Below, piece by piece: positions 17,699 through 25,821 of a stretch of DNA of 64,000 nt (position 1 is its first letter; each line of letters opens with the position of its first letter). The DNA lies in contig OZ242366.1 in NCBI GenBank assembly GCA_965208945.1, positions 3,224,001 to 3,288,000 on the forward strand. The letters run 5' to 3'. The translations under genes and the position numbers were made by a program. The notes below the pieces were generated by a model. The model had not been told where the DNA came from. It saw only the letters and a program-made list of their open reading frames with translations, and searched no databases. This stretch comes from JAPPLB01 sp965208945 (GTDB taxonomy: Bacteria > Acidobacteriota > Terriglobia > Bryobacterales > UBA6623).

Positions 17699-17718
17699 GG
17701 ACGCAATGCGAAGTCCGG

Positions 17719-18489
17719 CTAAAGCTCTTCAGGAAAGAGCGCGAAGCCTTTGGGCGGTGGTAGCAGTTCTCTGAGAAGCTCGAGCCGCCGCCGCAGTGGA
17801 CGGCTTGCCAACTGACGCGGCCCCGCCGTGATGTCGATATCGCAGCACAGCCCGTGCAAATAGAAAGTGAGAGTGTCGGTCATCGCTTGCCGCAGATAGG
17901 CCCGCACCGTCTTCGAATTGCGCTTCGGGTCGAGCCCCCGTTGCAGCAGGTCTTCTTTGAGAACCCAGCTTCCCTCGTCGACTTCGCCGTGGGTTTCGCT
18001 TTCCAGTTCTTCGCGGATCAGGGCGTAGAAGCGTTCGCGTAGTTCGTCGTCCAGTCCGGCGGTAATCAGGTTGGCCAAGCCGTTGAAGAGAACGTAGTGA
18101 TAGTCTGCCAGGTCCTGGTTCTCGACCGCCAGGAACAGGAAGGTGTTGTCGGACTCGTTGAGATAGTGGGCCAGCAGTTGTCTCTTGGCTTCCGGCCGGC
18201 GGAAGGCGACCATCTCGCTCCGGGAAGCGCTCATTGACCGTCTCGATTTGGCGGCTTTCTTTTCGGTGATTGAGCCTTCGAGATAAGGGACCAGCACAAA
18301 ACGAAGCCGCGGCAATACCTCGCCGACCTTGGGCGGCACCGCGGCGATGGGATCGAAGAGCCAGCGTCGAAGATCTCCTTCATCCACGGGCATCGCAGTG
18401 AAGTAACTGAACGATTTGTTGATGGGCACCATCTGCGAGTGGCATTGCGCTACAAGGGTGCCGACAGGGATCTTGTAGGAGGAGGGCAT
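17719..18489 (-). CDS. Conserved-looking protein of unknown function
   Basis: 256 residues from ATG 18487-18489 (MPSSYKIPVGTLVAQCHSQM); a GTG five codons upstream is possible. It is soluble, with no signal peptide or membrane segment. It is mixed alpha/beta with a central helical part (ANLITAGLDDELRERFYALIREELESETHGEVDEG) and a basic linker near residue 85. I recognise no family. It ends 20 bases before the epimerase-like gene starts, so the two are probably co-transcribed. Confidence 0.75.
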   Translation of the reverse strand: MPSSYKIPVGTLVAQCHSQMVPINKSFSYFTAMPVDEGDLRRWLFDPIAAVPPKVGEVLPRLRFVLVPYLEGSITEKKAAKSRRSMSASRSEMVAFRRPEAKRQLLAHYLNESDNTFLFLAVENQDLADYHYVLFNGLANLITAGLDDELRERFYALIREELESETHGEVDEGSWVLKEDLLQRGLDPKRNSKTVRAYLRQAMTDTLTFYLHGLCCDIDITAGPRQLASRPLRRRLELLRELLPPPKGFALFPEEL

Positions 18490-18622
18490 GTGAGGCGCGG
18501 CCACGCGAGACTCATTCTAACAAAGGGCCTTGGCCGTCTGGACGCTGATTGACCGGGGCGGCCTCCCCGCAGCCGGGCTCCTGCACATGCCGTAAATGCC
18601 GCTATCCGAAACACATGCCGTA

Positions 18623-18999
18623 CTGCCTCTCTCATCGCCTGCGAAGGCGAAGCGCGTGAGAGGCCGGCAGCACGAAACACGAGCCGGGCGGAAGAAAAAG
18701 GCGCGCGCAGGCTGAGCGGTCATATCGCCTCCTCTGGCCCTCGGGTCACCTAACAGGAGACGCGAAACACGACCTTTACGGTTCACTGGCCGTAAGAGAT
18801 TTCTTCTTGGAGCGAACCAAGCCCGGCCAACAGGTTTTTCACGAAACACGAAACACGAGACACGAAACACGGCTTTTTTTCGATCCGCCGCCTTTCCCCT
18901 TTCCCTGCCCGTCGGCGTTCCCTGGTTGAGCAACCCCAAGCCCGGCCAACCGGGTTTTCACGAAACACGAATCACGGCCTTTGTGCTTTTCAATGCTGG
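18623..18999 (+). repeat. Degenerate composite CTAG element A5 with two heptamer tracts
   Basis: A worn left arm (CTCTCATCGCCTGCG...GTGAGAGG) is followed by the TTCTTCTTGGAGCGAACCAA module, heptamers at 18840-18872, a CCTGGTTGAGCAACCCCAAG module, a second heptamer tract (18958-18978), and a degenerate end CAATGCTGGCTAT. The adjoining VTT gene stops at the CTA of this end. Confidence 0.6.
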
Positions 19000-19638
19000 C
19001 TATATCCGTCGAAACAGGCGTGCCGACAGCATGGCCAGCCCGGGCAGTAGAATCGAACCCGCGAACGCCAGCAGGAACGAGTCGGCCTCCACGGCGAATG
19101 CTCCGAGGGACGCGTAGGTTGCCGCAATCCCCAGGTTCGCAAGCCCCGTCAATATCAGGAAGCGGCGGATCGGCATTTCACTCAAACCTGCCAAAACGAC
19201 GGAAGCTTCGGCCAGAACCGGGACAGCCCGCAGCATGACGATCATCCAGTCACCGAACCGTTTGCGGAATCTGGCGGCGCGTTCCAACTCGGCCTCGCCC
19301 ATGAACCGCAGCGCCGCCGCGCGGCCATAGCGCGATCCGAGCACATAGCCTGCCAGGGCTCCGGCCATCAGGCCCGACCAGGTCGCCGCGGTTCCGTACA
19401 TCAGCCCGAGCAGGTAGCCGGAAGCCGTAGCCACAAAGCTCGATGGAATGGGCAACAGGATGTCCGCGGCCAACAATCCGACGATCGCGCCGGACGCCGC
19501 CATGGGTGAACTCTGCTCATCGATGATCGCCTCGCTCCAGGTCGTAATCCGCTCTTCGAAGATCACGAAGGGCGCAATGATCAACAGTAGTAAACCCAGA
19601 CTGAGCAGTGACCATCGCCATGTCGGACTCATGGGCAT
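19000..19638 (-). CDS. VTT/DedA-type (TVP38/TMEM64-like) membrane protein
   Basis: The 212-residue product has five or six membrane segments. The VTT core is visible: IVGLLAADILLPIPSSFVAT, then GYLLGLMYGTAATWSGLMAG and GYVLGSRYGRAAALRFMGE, with the basic stretch RFRKRFGDWMIVMLRAVPVLAEA. Proteins of this group act as lipid scramblases or flippases or in membrane homeostasis. The substrate cannot be read from sequence. It is flanked by repeats on both sides, so it is probably a single-gene unit. Confidence 0.85.
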   Translation of the reverse strand: MPMSPTWRWSLLSLGLLLLIIAPFVIFEERITTWSEAIIDEQSSPMAASGAIVGLLAADILLPIPSSFVATASGYLLGLMYGTAATWSGLMAGALAGYVLGSRYGRAAALRFMGEAELERAARFRKRFGDWMIVMLRAVPVLAEASVVLAGLSEMPIRRFLILTGLANLGIAATYASLGAFAVEADSFLLAFAGSILLPGLAMLSARLFRRI

Positions 19639-19640
19639 TG

Positions 19641-19687
19641 TTAGCCTGCCTTTCTAACCACGCGGCGAGGTGAGAAAGGCAGGTTAG
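19641..19687 (+). repeat. CTAG element A6, minimal hairpin with TTAG flanks
   Basis: 47 bases: TTAG, left arm CCTGCCTTTCT, loop, right arm AGAAAGGCAGG, TTAG. Compared with A4a both arms changed together (A to C on the left, T to G on the right), keeping the stem intact. The flank is TTAG on both sides instead of CTAG. Confidence 0.85.
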
Positions 19688-19719
19688 CCGCGCTCCTCGG
19701 CGGAGCGATTCATTCTAAC

Positions 19720-20034
19720 GATGCATTGCAAGGGTGCCGCCAGGACGAGATGCGGGCCGCTTGGCGCGCCAGGGTGCGTCGGCCATATCGCCTCTTTCGA
19801 CCCTCGGGTCGCGGAACAGGAATCGCGATGCACGACCTTTTGTCAATGGCAACTGAAAACTGCACACTTTTTGGAGCGACGTCGCCTTTCCCCCTTCCCC
19901 TGCCCGTCCGGCGTTCCCTGGTTGAGCAACCCCAAGCCCGGCCAACCGGTTTTTCACGAAACACGAAACACGAGACACGAATTACGGCCTTTTCCGCGTG
20001 CTTCGACCGTCGGGTGGTGAGAAATGCAGGCTGG
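19720..20034 (+). repeat. Composite CTAG element A7
   Basis: A worn left part (CAGGACGAGATGCGGGCCGC) is followed by the CCTGGTTGAGCAACCCCAAG module, heptamers at 19955-19986, and an intact right part (TGCTTCGACCGTCGGGTGG, then GTGAGAAATGCAGG). The terminal tetramer is CTGG. Confidence 0.7.
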
Positions 20035-20066
20035 AGCAAATGAGGGTTTCGTCTATCATGTAGAGG

Positions 20067-21035
20067 ATGTCCGCGGGAGCTGTCGTGACGACCGGCCTGA
20101 TCGAACGCGTCGCGTCGCTGGAAGCGTCCGTGACGCGGGTGATTCGGGGCAAACCGGAGGCCGTGCGGCTGGCGGTCGCGTGCCTGTTGGCTCGTGGACA
20201 TTTGTTGATTGAAGACGTCCCGGGTGTGGGCAAGACGACCTTGGCTCACACCTTGGCGCGCAGCCTCGACAGCCAGTTTCAGCGCATCCAGTTCACCAGC
20301 GACATGCTGCCGGCCGACGTGGTCGGTGTTACGGTCTACAACAACACCCGCCAGGATTTCGAGTTCAAACCGGGTCCGATCTTTACCAATTTCCTGCTGG
20401 CCGACGAGATCAACCGGACGACCCCCAAAACGCAGTCCGCTCTGCTCGAGGCCATGAACGAGCGCCAGGTCACGATCGAAGGCAACTCCTATCCCCTTCC
20501 GGACCCCTTTATGGTGATCGCAACCCAGAACCCGTCCGAATATCACGGAACCTATCCGTTGCCGGAATCCCAACTGGACCGTTTTTTGTTGCGGATCGAA
20601 ATGGGCTATCCCGATGCTGGGAGCGAGCGCGAGATTCTCCGCTCGCAGCGGCAGGGTTCCATGGACAATATCGAACTGACCCCGGTTGCGGACGGCGATG
20701 ATGTCCTCGAGATGCAGCGGCAGGTGGATGACGTGCGTGTGGACGAGAGGGTGGTCGATTATCTGATGGAAATTGTCGAGAAGACGCGCACTCACGAGCA
20801 GTTGGCGCTGGGCGTCAGCCCGCGCGGCTCCATGGCGCTCTTTCGGGGCGCGCAGGCATTGGCGCTGACGGAAGGGCTTACCTATACGACTCCCGATCAC
20901 GTCAAGCGCCTGGTCAAGCCGGTGTTCGCTCACCGCCTGGTGCCTGATGTGCGGCTGGGTCCCGGCTCCCGTCCTACCGGACAGTGCTCGCAGATCCTGG
21001 AAGAAATCCTCCGTTCTGTTCCGGTGCCGATCTAG
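20067..21035 (+). CDS. MoxR-family AAA+ ATPase
   Basis: The 322-residue product has Walker A EDVPGVGKTTLAHTLAR at about residue 50, Walker B LLADEINRTTPKTQSALLEA and VIATQNPSEYHGTYPLPESQ followed by LDRFLLRIEMGYP, all hallmark MoxR blocks. MoxR ATPases act as chaperones maturing metal-dependent or secreted complexes, normally beside DUF58/vWA-domain genes. Here the gene is an orphan, because repeats follow immediately. The ATG used has its likely ribosome-binding site too close. A GTG at 20085 preceded by GGGAG is a good alternative start. The TAG stop (21033-21035) is part of the CTAG that opens repeat A8. Confidence 0.92.
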   Translation: MSAGAVVTTGLIERVASLEASVTRVIRGKPEAVRLAVACLLARGHLLIEDVPGVGKTTLAHTLARSLDSQFQRIQFTSDMLPADVVGVTVYNNTRQDFEFKPGPIFTNFLLADEINRTTPKTQSALLEAMNERQVTIEGNSYPLPDPFMVIATQNPSEYHGTYPLPESQLDRFLLRIEMGYPDAGSEREILRSQRQGSMDNIELTPVADGDDVLEMQRQVDDVRVDERVVDYLMEIVEKTRTHEQLALGVSPRGSMALFRGAQALALTEGLTYTTPDHVKRLVKPVFAHRLVPDVRLGPGSRPTGQCSQILEEILRSVPVPI

Positions 21036-21240
21036 CCTGCATGTCTCACTACGTGGCGAGGCGAAGTGGGTGAGAGGGCCGTCAGGACTAGGCGCAAGCC
21101 GGGCGGAGGAAAAAGGCGCGAGCCGCTTGGCGCGCGCAGGCGTACTTGAACCGTACGTTGAGCACGGCAAGCAAGCGCAACGAAGTCCTGGTGCTCGTAT
21201 CGCGTGCTTCGACCGTCGGGTGGTGAGAAAGGCAGGCTAG
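21032..21240 (+). repeat. CTAG element A8, full-length copy
   Basis: Flanked by CTAG at 21032-21035 and 21237-21240. It contains the left arm ending GGACTAG, the GCGCAAGCCGGGCGGAGG module, the CGTAC-TTGAACC-GTACG hairpin and the right repeat GGTGAGAAAGGCAGG. The first CTAG gives the MoxR stop codon. The last is shared with family B copy 2. Confidence 0.87.
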
Positions 21241-21399
21241 TCCGTGGTGAAACCCCGCGTAGCACCGAGAGCGGCGAGGCGCCAGGCTGACAAGGCGCGA
21301 CGAGGGAGCATATTGGACATATTCGACCGAGGAGCAACGCAGTTCAGCCGGGATGCATCGCCGCTTGAATGCAGCGGTGCTTTTACCGCGGGCTGCTAG
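21237..21399 (+). repeat. Family B repeat, copy 2
   Basis: 163 bases flanked by CTAG at both ends (21237-21240, 21396-21399), nearly identical to 13606-13768. It ends immediately before the GGGAGGTGG ribosome-binding site of the YchF-like gene. Confidence 0.8.
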
Positions 21400-21408
21400 G
21401 GAGGTGGT

Positions 21409-22482
21409 TTGCGCACCGCCATCATCGGCCTGCCGCAGGTCGGCAAGACGTCCCTCTTTACGATTCTGACCGGACAGGCGCATTCCGGCCGCATGGGAGC
21501 GGCGGCCGTGCAGATCGGGATGGCGGCAGTCCCCGATGTGCGCCTCCAACGCTTGGCGGAGATTTTCCGTCCCTCCAGGCTGACTCACGCAACGATCGAG
21601 TACGTCGACATGCCTGCTCTCTCCAGGGAGAGCCTGGCGGACGCCGGCTACATCGGCGCCTTGCGTCTGGCGGACGCCTTCCTGCATGTTCTACGGCTTT
21701 TCGAGGAAGACACCGTGATGCACGTCGAGGGCGCTCTGGACGCGGAACGCGATTGGCGGAACCTCGAGTTGGAGTTGCTGCTGAACGACCTCGTCGTCGT
21801 CGAGAAACGTCTGGAACGGGTCGAGAAAGACTTGGGCCGGATGAATAATCCGGATCTGATCCTCGAACGCGGCCTCCTTCTTCGATGCAAGCAGGCTCTC
21901 GAGGAGGACCGGCCCTTGCGCGAGCTTGCTCTCAGCGCTGAAGACGAAAAGCGAATGCGGGGCTTTCAGTTCCTCTCGGCGAAACCGATGTTGTTGGTTC
22001 TGAATCTTGGCGAGTCGCAGGCGGATCGGCTCGAGGAGATCGAGAAGCAGTACGAAGAGCAGTGGCTGGGCTCTCGACCGAACGTCGCGGTGGCCGCGGT
22101 GTGCGGCGGCATCGAGGCCGAGATCGCGGAACTGCCTGCCGGGGAGGCGCGGGAATATAGGACCAGCTATGGGCTGAAACAGTCAGGCCTTGAACGTCTC
22201 GTTCAGGCGACGTACTCATTGTTGGGTCTGATGTCCTTCCTGACGGCGAGTGAGACCGAGGTAAGGGCCTGGACGATCCCCAGGAACACTCCGGCGGTGA
22301 AAGCCGCGGGCGTGGTCCACACCGACTTCGAGAAGAAGTTCATTCGAGCGGAGGTCATCCCGTGGAGGAAGCTGGTCGAACGAAACGGCTACGCCGGTGC
22401 CCGTGCGCATGGGGAATTGCGGCTCGAAGGCAAGGAGTACGTGGTTCAAGAGGGAGACGTGCTGCTCATCCGCCACGGATAG
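21409..22482 (+). CDS. YchF-like (Obg-related) P-loop ATPase/GTPase with TGS domain
   Basis: The 357-residue product starts at a TTG (21409) with GGGAGGTGG just upstream. Walker A is IIGLPQVGKTSLF (residues 5-17), the G3 position is IEYVDMPAL, and the nucleotide-specificity loop is LVLNLGES, the NxxE form that gives YchF its preference for ATP. A coiled-coil region (about residues 110-165) precedes the C-terminal TGS-like region with VHTDFEKKFIRAEVIPW and EYVVQEGDVLLIRHG, as in YchF. YchF binds ribosomes and responds to oxidative stress. The protein is more divergent than a housekeeping YchF, so it may be a second paralogue. Confidence 0.88.
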   Translation: MRTAIIGLPQVGKTSLFTILTGQAHSGRMGAAAVQIGMAAVPDVRLQRLAEIFRPSRLTHATIEYVDMPALSRESLADAGYIGALRLADAFLHVLRLFEEDTVMHVEGALDAERDWRNLELELLLNDLVVVEKRLERVEKDLGRMNNPDLILERGLLLRCKQALEEDRPLRELALSAEDEKRMRGFQFLSAKPMLLVLNLGESQADRLEEIEKQYEEQWLGSRPNVAVAAVCGGIEAEIAELPAGEAREYRTSYGLKQSGLERLVQATYSLLGLMSFLTASETEVRAWTIPRNTPAVKAAGVVHTDFEKKFIRAEVIPWRKLVERNGYAGARAHGELRLEGKEYVVQEGDVLLIRHG

Positions 22483-22486
22483 CCAA

Positions 22487-22615
22487 GTGTCGGGGCGAAG
22501 TGAGTGCGGGTCACGAATCAGGGCTTTCAAGCCTTTCACTATCCACTGCCTTTCAGGTTTTCACGAGACACGAATCACGGCCCTTTCGACACGAGACACG
22601 GCCGTTTGCAAAGGC
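22487..22615 (+). repeat. Degenerate repeat module with heptamers (A9)
   Basis: It contains GCGGGTCACGAATCAGGGC, shared in similar form with about 24115-24140, and CACGAGACACGAATCACGG heptamers. The terminal inverted repeats are not recognisable. Confidence 0.5.
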
Positions 22616-22643
22616 CCCTGCTTTCTTGCCATACTCGGCCTGC

Positions 22644-23723
22644 ATGAAACGCGCCTGTGGTGTTCTCATCCTGCTCTTTGGCGTCGCAGCAGTGGCGGCC
22701 GACCCGCCTTTCTATCACGACAAGTTCAACCTGCTGTACTACCTCGATGCGAACGGCGAGAGGCGCGAAGTGCGAACTCGGGACGACTGGCGAAAGCGGC
22801 GCCGGCACATCCTCGAGAACATGCAGGTCGTGATGGGGCCTGTACCCGGCGAGCCCAAACCTCCCCTCGATGTCAAAGTGATCCGGGAAGACGACTGGCG
22901 CGACGTGATTCGCCGCAAAATCACGTATCAGGCTAAGAAGGGCGACCACGTCAATGCCTACCTTTTCATTCCGAAGAATCGTAAGGGGCGGATGCCGGCC
23001 ATGGTTGTTCCGCACCCGACGTCGACCAGGTTCGGCAAGGGGATCGTGGCGGGTGTGGGAGGACGTCCGCGGCGGGCCTCGGCGCTCGAGCTCGCCGAGC
23101 GCGGTTACGTCACGATCGCGCCCGATTTTCCCTACATGGGCGAGCCGCAGATGAGTCCCTACGATTTGGGATACGTCAGCAGCACGATGAAGGGCATCTA
23201 TAACCACATGCGCGCGGTTGATCTGCTGCAGTCGATGGATGAGGTCGACCCTGAACGGATCGGCGCGATCGGCCACTCGCTCGGCGGTCACAACTCGCTC
23301 TTCCTGGCTGCGTTCGACGAGCGCGTGAAGGTGGCGGTGACCAGTTGCGGCTTCAACTCGTTTCCGCAGTACTATGACGGAGATCTGCGGGGCTGGAGTC
23401 AGGACAAGTACATGCCCCGCATCGCCGACGTTTACGGCAACGACCCCGACAAGGTGCCGTTCGACTTCACTGAAATTCTCGGGGTCATCGCTCCCCGTCC
23501 GGTTTTTATCAACGCGCCGATCAACGACGGCAACTTCGAGGTCTACGGCGTGCGGCAGTGCGTCGACGCGGCGTTGCCGGTCTACACCAGGATCTTCGGG
23601 GCCCACGACAGCCTCGTCGCCTACTATCCAACCGCCGGACACGACTTCCCGGACGAGACGCGCTGGCGCGCCTACCTTTTCCTGGACTGGTGGCTGAAGG
23701 GCCGCAAGATACCGGCGCCGTAG
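22644..23723 (+). CDS. Secreted alpha/beta hydrolase (dienelactone hydrolase / acetyl-xylan-esterase-like)
   Basis: 359 residues from ATG 22644 (MKRACGVLILLFGVAAVAA signal peptide). The alpha/beta hydrolase fold is shown by the nucleophile elbow IGAIGHSLGGHNSLFLAA (Ser near residue 212), the preceding DVKVIREDDWRDVIRRKIT segment and the C-terminal His in YYPTAGHDFPDETRW. The Asp probably lies in the RPVFINAPINDGNFE loop. Such proteins are widespread in polysaccharide-degrading Acidobacteriota and Planctomycetota, and many are glucuronoyl or acetyl esterases. The substrate is unproven. The region upstream (22483-22643) is repeat-derived. Confidence 0.87.
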   Translation: MKRACGVLILLFGVAAVAADPPFYHDKFNLLYYLDANGERREVRTRDDWRKRRRHILENMQVVMGPVPGEPKPPLDVKVIREDDWRDVIRRKITYQAKKGDHVNAYLFIPKNRKGRMPAMVVPHPTSTRFGKGIVAGVGGRPRRASALELAERGYVTIAPDFPYMGEPQMSPYDLGYVSSTMKGIYNHMRAVDLLQSMDEVDPERIGAIGHSLGGHNSLFLAAFDERVKVAVTSCGFNSFPQYYDGDLRGWSQDKYMPRIADVYGNDPDKVPFDFTEILGVIAPRPVFINAPINDGNFEVYGVRQCVDAALPVYTRIFGAHDSLVAYYPTAGHDFPDETRWRAYLFLDWWLKGRKIPAP

Positions 23724-23794
23724 ATGCCCGACGAATGGTGCAACAAGGCCCGGTCCGGCCAATACACCGCATCCGCAGTTCCTGATCGACCTGA

Positions 23795-24088
23795 TTAACC
23801 CGCGTGTCTCACAACGCGGCGAGGCAAAGTGAGGAAGAGGGCCGTCAGAACAAGGCGCGAGCCTCTTGGCGCGCAGGCTGGATCGCCTCCTTCACCCCTC
23901 GGTTCACGAAGCAGAAACACGGTCTTTCCGGTTCGACGGCCGTCAGACATTTCTTCTGGAGCGAACGAGGCCCCGCCCATGGTTTTTACGAATCACGAGA
24001 CACGAGACACGAGACACGAATCACGGCTTTTTTGGTGCATGGAGTACTGAAGCCCTTCAGTCTTGTTTTTTCCGCCCCGGCCTGCTAG
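23795..24088 (+). repeat. Composite CTAG element A10
   Basis: A worn left arm (GTGTCTCACAACGCGGCGAG) and GCGCGAGCC region are followed by the TTCTTCTGGAGCGAACGAGG module, heptamers at 23988-24025, and an alternative end module (CTGAAGCCCTTCAGTCTT, then CCGGCCTGCTAG) finishing in CTAG at 24085-24088. Confidence 0.65.
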
Positions 24089-24640
24089 GCAACAGCTCAC
24101 GCAGGCGGCGAGGAACAGTACCCTGCGGGTCGCGAATCAGGGCTTCCCAGGCGTTCGCTGACCGCAAGCCACTGATTCTAAGGTCTTTACGAAACACGAA
24201 TCACGAGACACGAGTCACGGCCGTTATGTTTTTCACGAATCACGAGTCACGAAACACGACTCAAGGCCTTTGTGTTTTTCACGAATCACGAATGTCGAAT
24301 CGTTGCCTGTTGGTACTGAAGCCCTTCAGTCTTTTTTTTCCGGCCCGGGCTGCATAGCATGAGGAAAAAGACCCCTGACAAGAGATTCCCGATTCATGAC
24401 GCAACCGAAAGCAATCAATGTTCCCCGGCGCTCTGACATTCCTGGTAGAGCCACCCCAGGCCCGGCCCATGGGTTTTTCACGAATCACGAAACACGAATC
24501 ACGAAACACGGCCTTTTTCCGGCCCGGCCTGCGTAGCATGAAGATCATGGTTCGTGAAATGAGCTTGATCCGTGGCCTGGGAGCGCCTGCGAAGGAAATG
24601 TCGTTCCGGCATCATCTCGCCTTGTTCAAGGACCATTCCT

Positions 24641-24690
24641 GCCCGCTGTTGCCCACGATTGCCCGGCATTGCCCACGATTGCCCGCTAAA
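24641..24690. repeat. 10-bp tandem array (GCCCACGATT type), five units
   Basis: Five consecutive decamers in exact register: GCCCGCTGTT, GCCCACGATT, GCCCGGCATT, GCCCACGATT, GCCCGCTAAA. Confidence 0.8.
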
Positions 24691-24980
24691 AAAATGTCGC
24701 AAGCCCTGGTGGCCTCGCAATACGGCCGTAGATCTCGCGGCCCTGGACGTGTCCCGCGCGCCGCTCCGCGACAGCCCGGCTGTACGGTTGAGCAAACGAA
24801 TCATGAACCAAGGTCTTTCCTGGCGCGTGGCGCAAGCCGGCGCGAATTCCGAGGTTTTCACGAATCACGAGTCACGAAACACGACTCACGGCCTTTTTTC
24901 TCCGTGGGTGCGCCAGGGTGGCGCCACCGGAAACCGCCGTCCGGACCACTGCGCCCGCCGGCAAGTCGCTGTTTCCCGGT

Positions 24981-25040
24981 TCACCGTTGTTCACCATTGT
25001 TCACGATTGTTCGCCATTGTTCGCCATTGTTCACCTAAAA
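24981..25040. repeat. 10-bp tandem array (TCACCATTGT type), about 5.5 units
   Basis: Decamers TCACCGTTGT, TCACCATTGT, TCACGATTGT, TCGCCATTGT (twice), TCACCTAAAA. The last unit ends in CTAAAA like the array at 24641. Confidence 0.8.
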
Positions 25041-25053
25041 ATATTGTTCGGAG

Positions 25054-25262
25054 CTAGGCTGCATGTCTCACCACGAGGCGAGGCGAAGTGGGTGAGAGGG
25101 CCGTCAGGACTAGGCGCAAGCCGGGCGGAGGAAGAAGGCGCGAGCCGCTTGGCGCGCGCAGGCGTGCTTGAACAGTACGTTGAGCACGGCAAGCAAGCGC
25201 AACGAAGTCCTGGCGGTCATATCGCGTGCTTCGACCGTCGGGTGGTGAGACATGCAGGCTAG
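25054..25262 (+). repeat. CTAG element A11, full-length copy
   Basis: Flanked by CTAG at 25054-25057 and 25259-25262. The left repeat GCTGCATGTCTCACC and right repeat GGTGAGACATGCAGG share the T-to-G/A-to-C pair change, so the arms still match except for the first base. The internal hairpin is CGTGC-TTGAACA-GTACG, in which a G-T wobble replaces A-T. Confidence 0.87.
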
Positions 25263-25821
25263 TGTCCTCGCGCCGCGAGAACGGCCGATCTCGCCGCCCG
25301 GTCGCTGCTTCGCCGGGTGTGTTCGCGCGGCATGGCGCGGCTATCGCGCGGCATGCGCGGGGGGAGTGGGGCGGCAAGCCAGTGTCTGTGCCTCGTCAAC
25401 CGTTCTCGGTCGGCTTCACGACGAGCGACGTTCGCCGCGGCTCCCGCCGCCCTCCGCGCTGCTTCCACATCTTCGAAAGCAACATGAACCCATGTTGAGA
25501 AAGGGGAATGTTCTGGTTTGCGTTGATACGAGAAGCACCACACGGACATCTCGCCGTCTAGCCGAGGTTCGGGTGTCGGGGCCCGGCCCGGCACGCTATT
25601 CAGCTAACAGGGAACGGGCGAATCTCCTGCATTCGGGAGGCGGCAAAAAGGTGATCCGTCCTGTCTCCATCATGGGTGCGGTTCCGATGGAATCCGCTCA
25701 GGACCACCGGACACGGGCGTGTGTTCATAAAATGTTCCAGGAGGCCGAACCGAAACGCGTTGTCCGACCCGATGGCTTGGGCATCCGCTTCCCTCGTTCG
25801 ACAAGCTCATGACAAAGCCGA
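25263..25821. other. Gene-free stretch, nothing recognised
   Basis: About 560 bases between two full repeat copies. Open frames exist on both strands but show no signal peptide, domain or ribosome-binding site. A short tract at 25320-25360 repeats GCGCGGCATG twice. It may be the remains of a decayed gene. Confidence 0.5.

Larger units (their letters stand above)
24089..25053. repeat. Gene-free repeat field: heptamer arrays and two 10-bp arrays
   Basis: Nearly 1 kb without a credible gene. Heptamer tracts of CACGAAA/CACGAAT/CACGAGA/CACGAGT/CACGACT type lie at about 24189-24220, 24233-24262, 24280-24295, 24479-24511 and 24859-24891, each followed by GGCC or GGCCTTT-like sequence. Decamer arrays lie at 24641-24690 and 24981-25040. 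The end module TTCCGGCCCGGGCTGCATAG recurs at about 24340 and 24520. Open frames here differ in every copy and show no domain. Confidence 0.7.

Noticed and set aside
23988..24891. CRISPR array suggested by repeated heptamer tracts
   Set aside because: Units are 7 bp with no unique spacers of constant length, and no cas gene lies near.
25252..25812. A 186-codon open frame between two repeats
   Set aside because: No ribosome-binding site, signal peptide or domain. Its beginning lies in a repeat end, and an overlapping frame on the other strand is as long.
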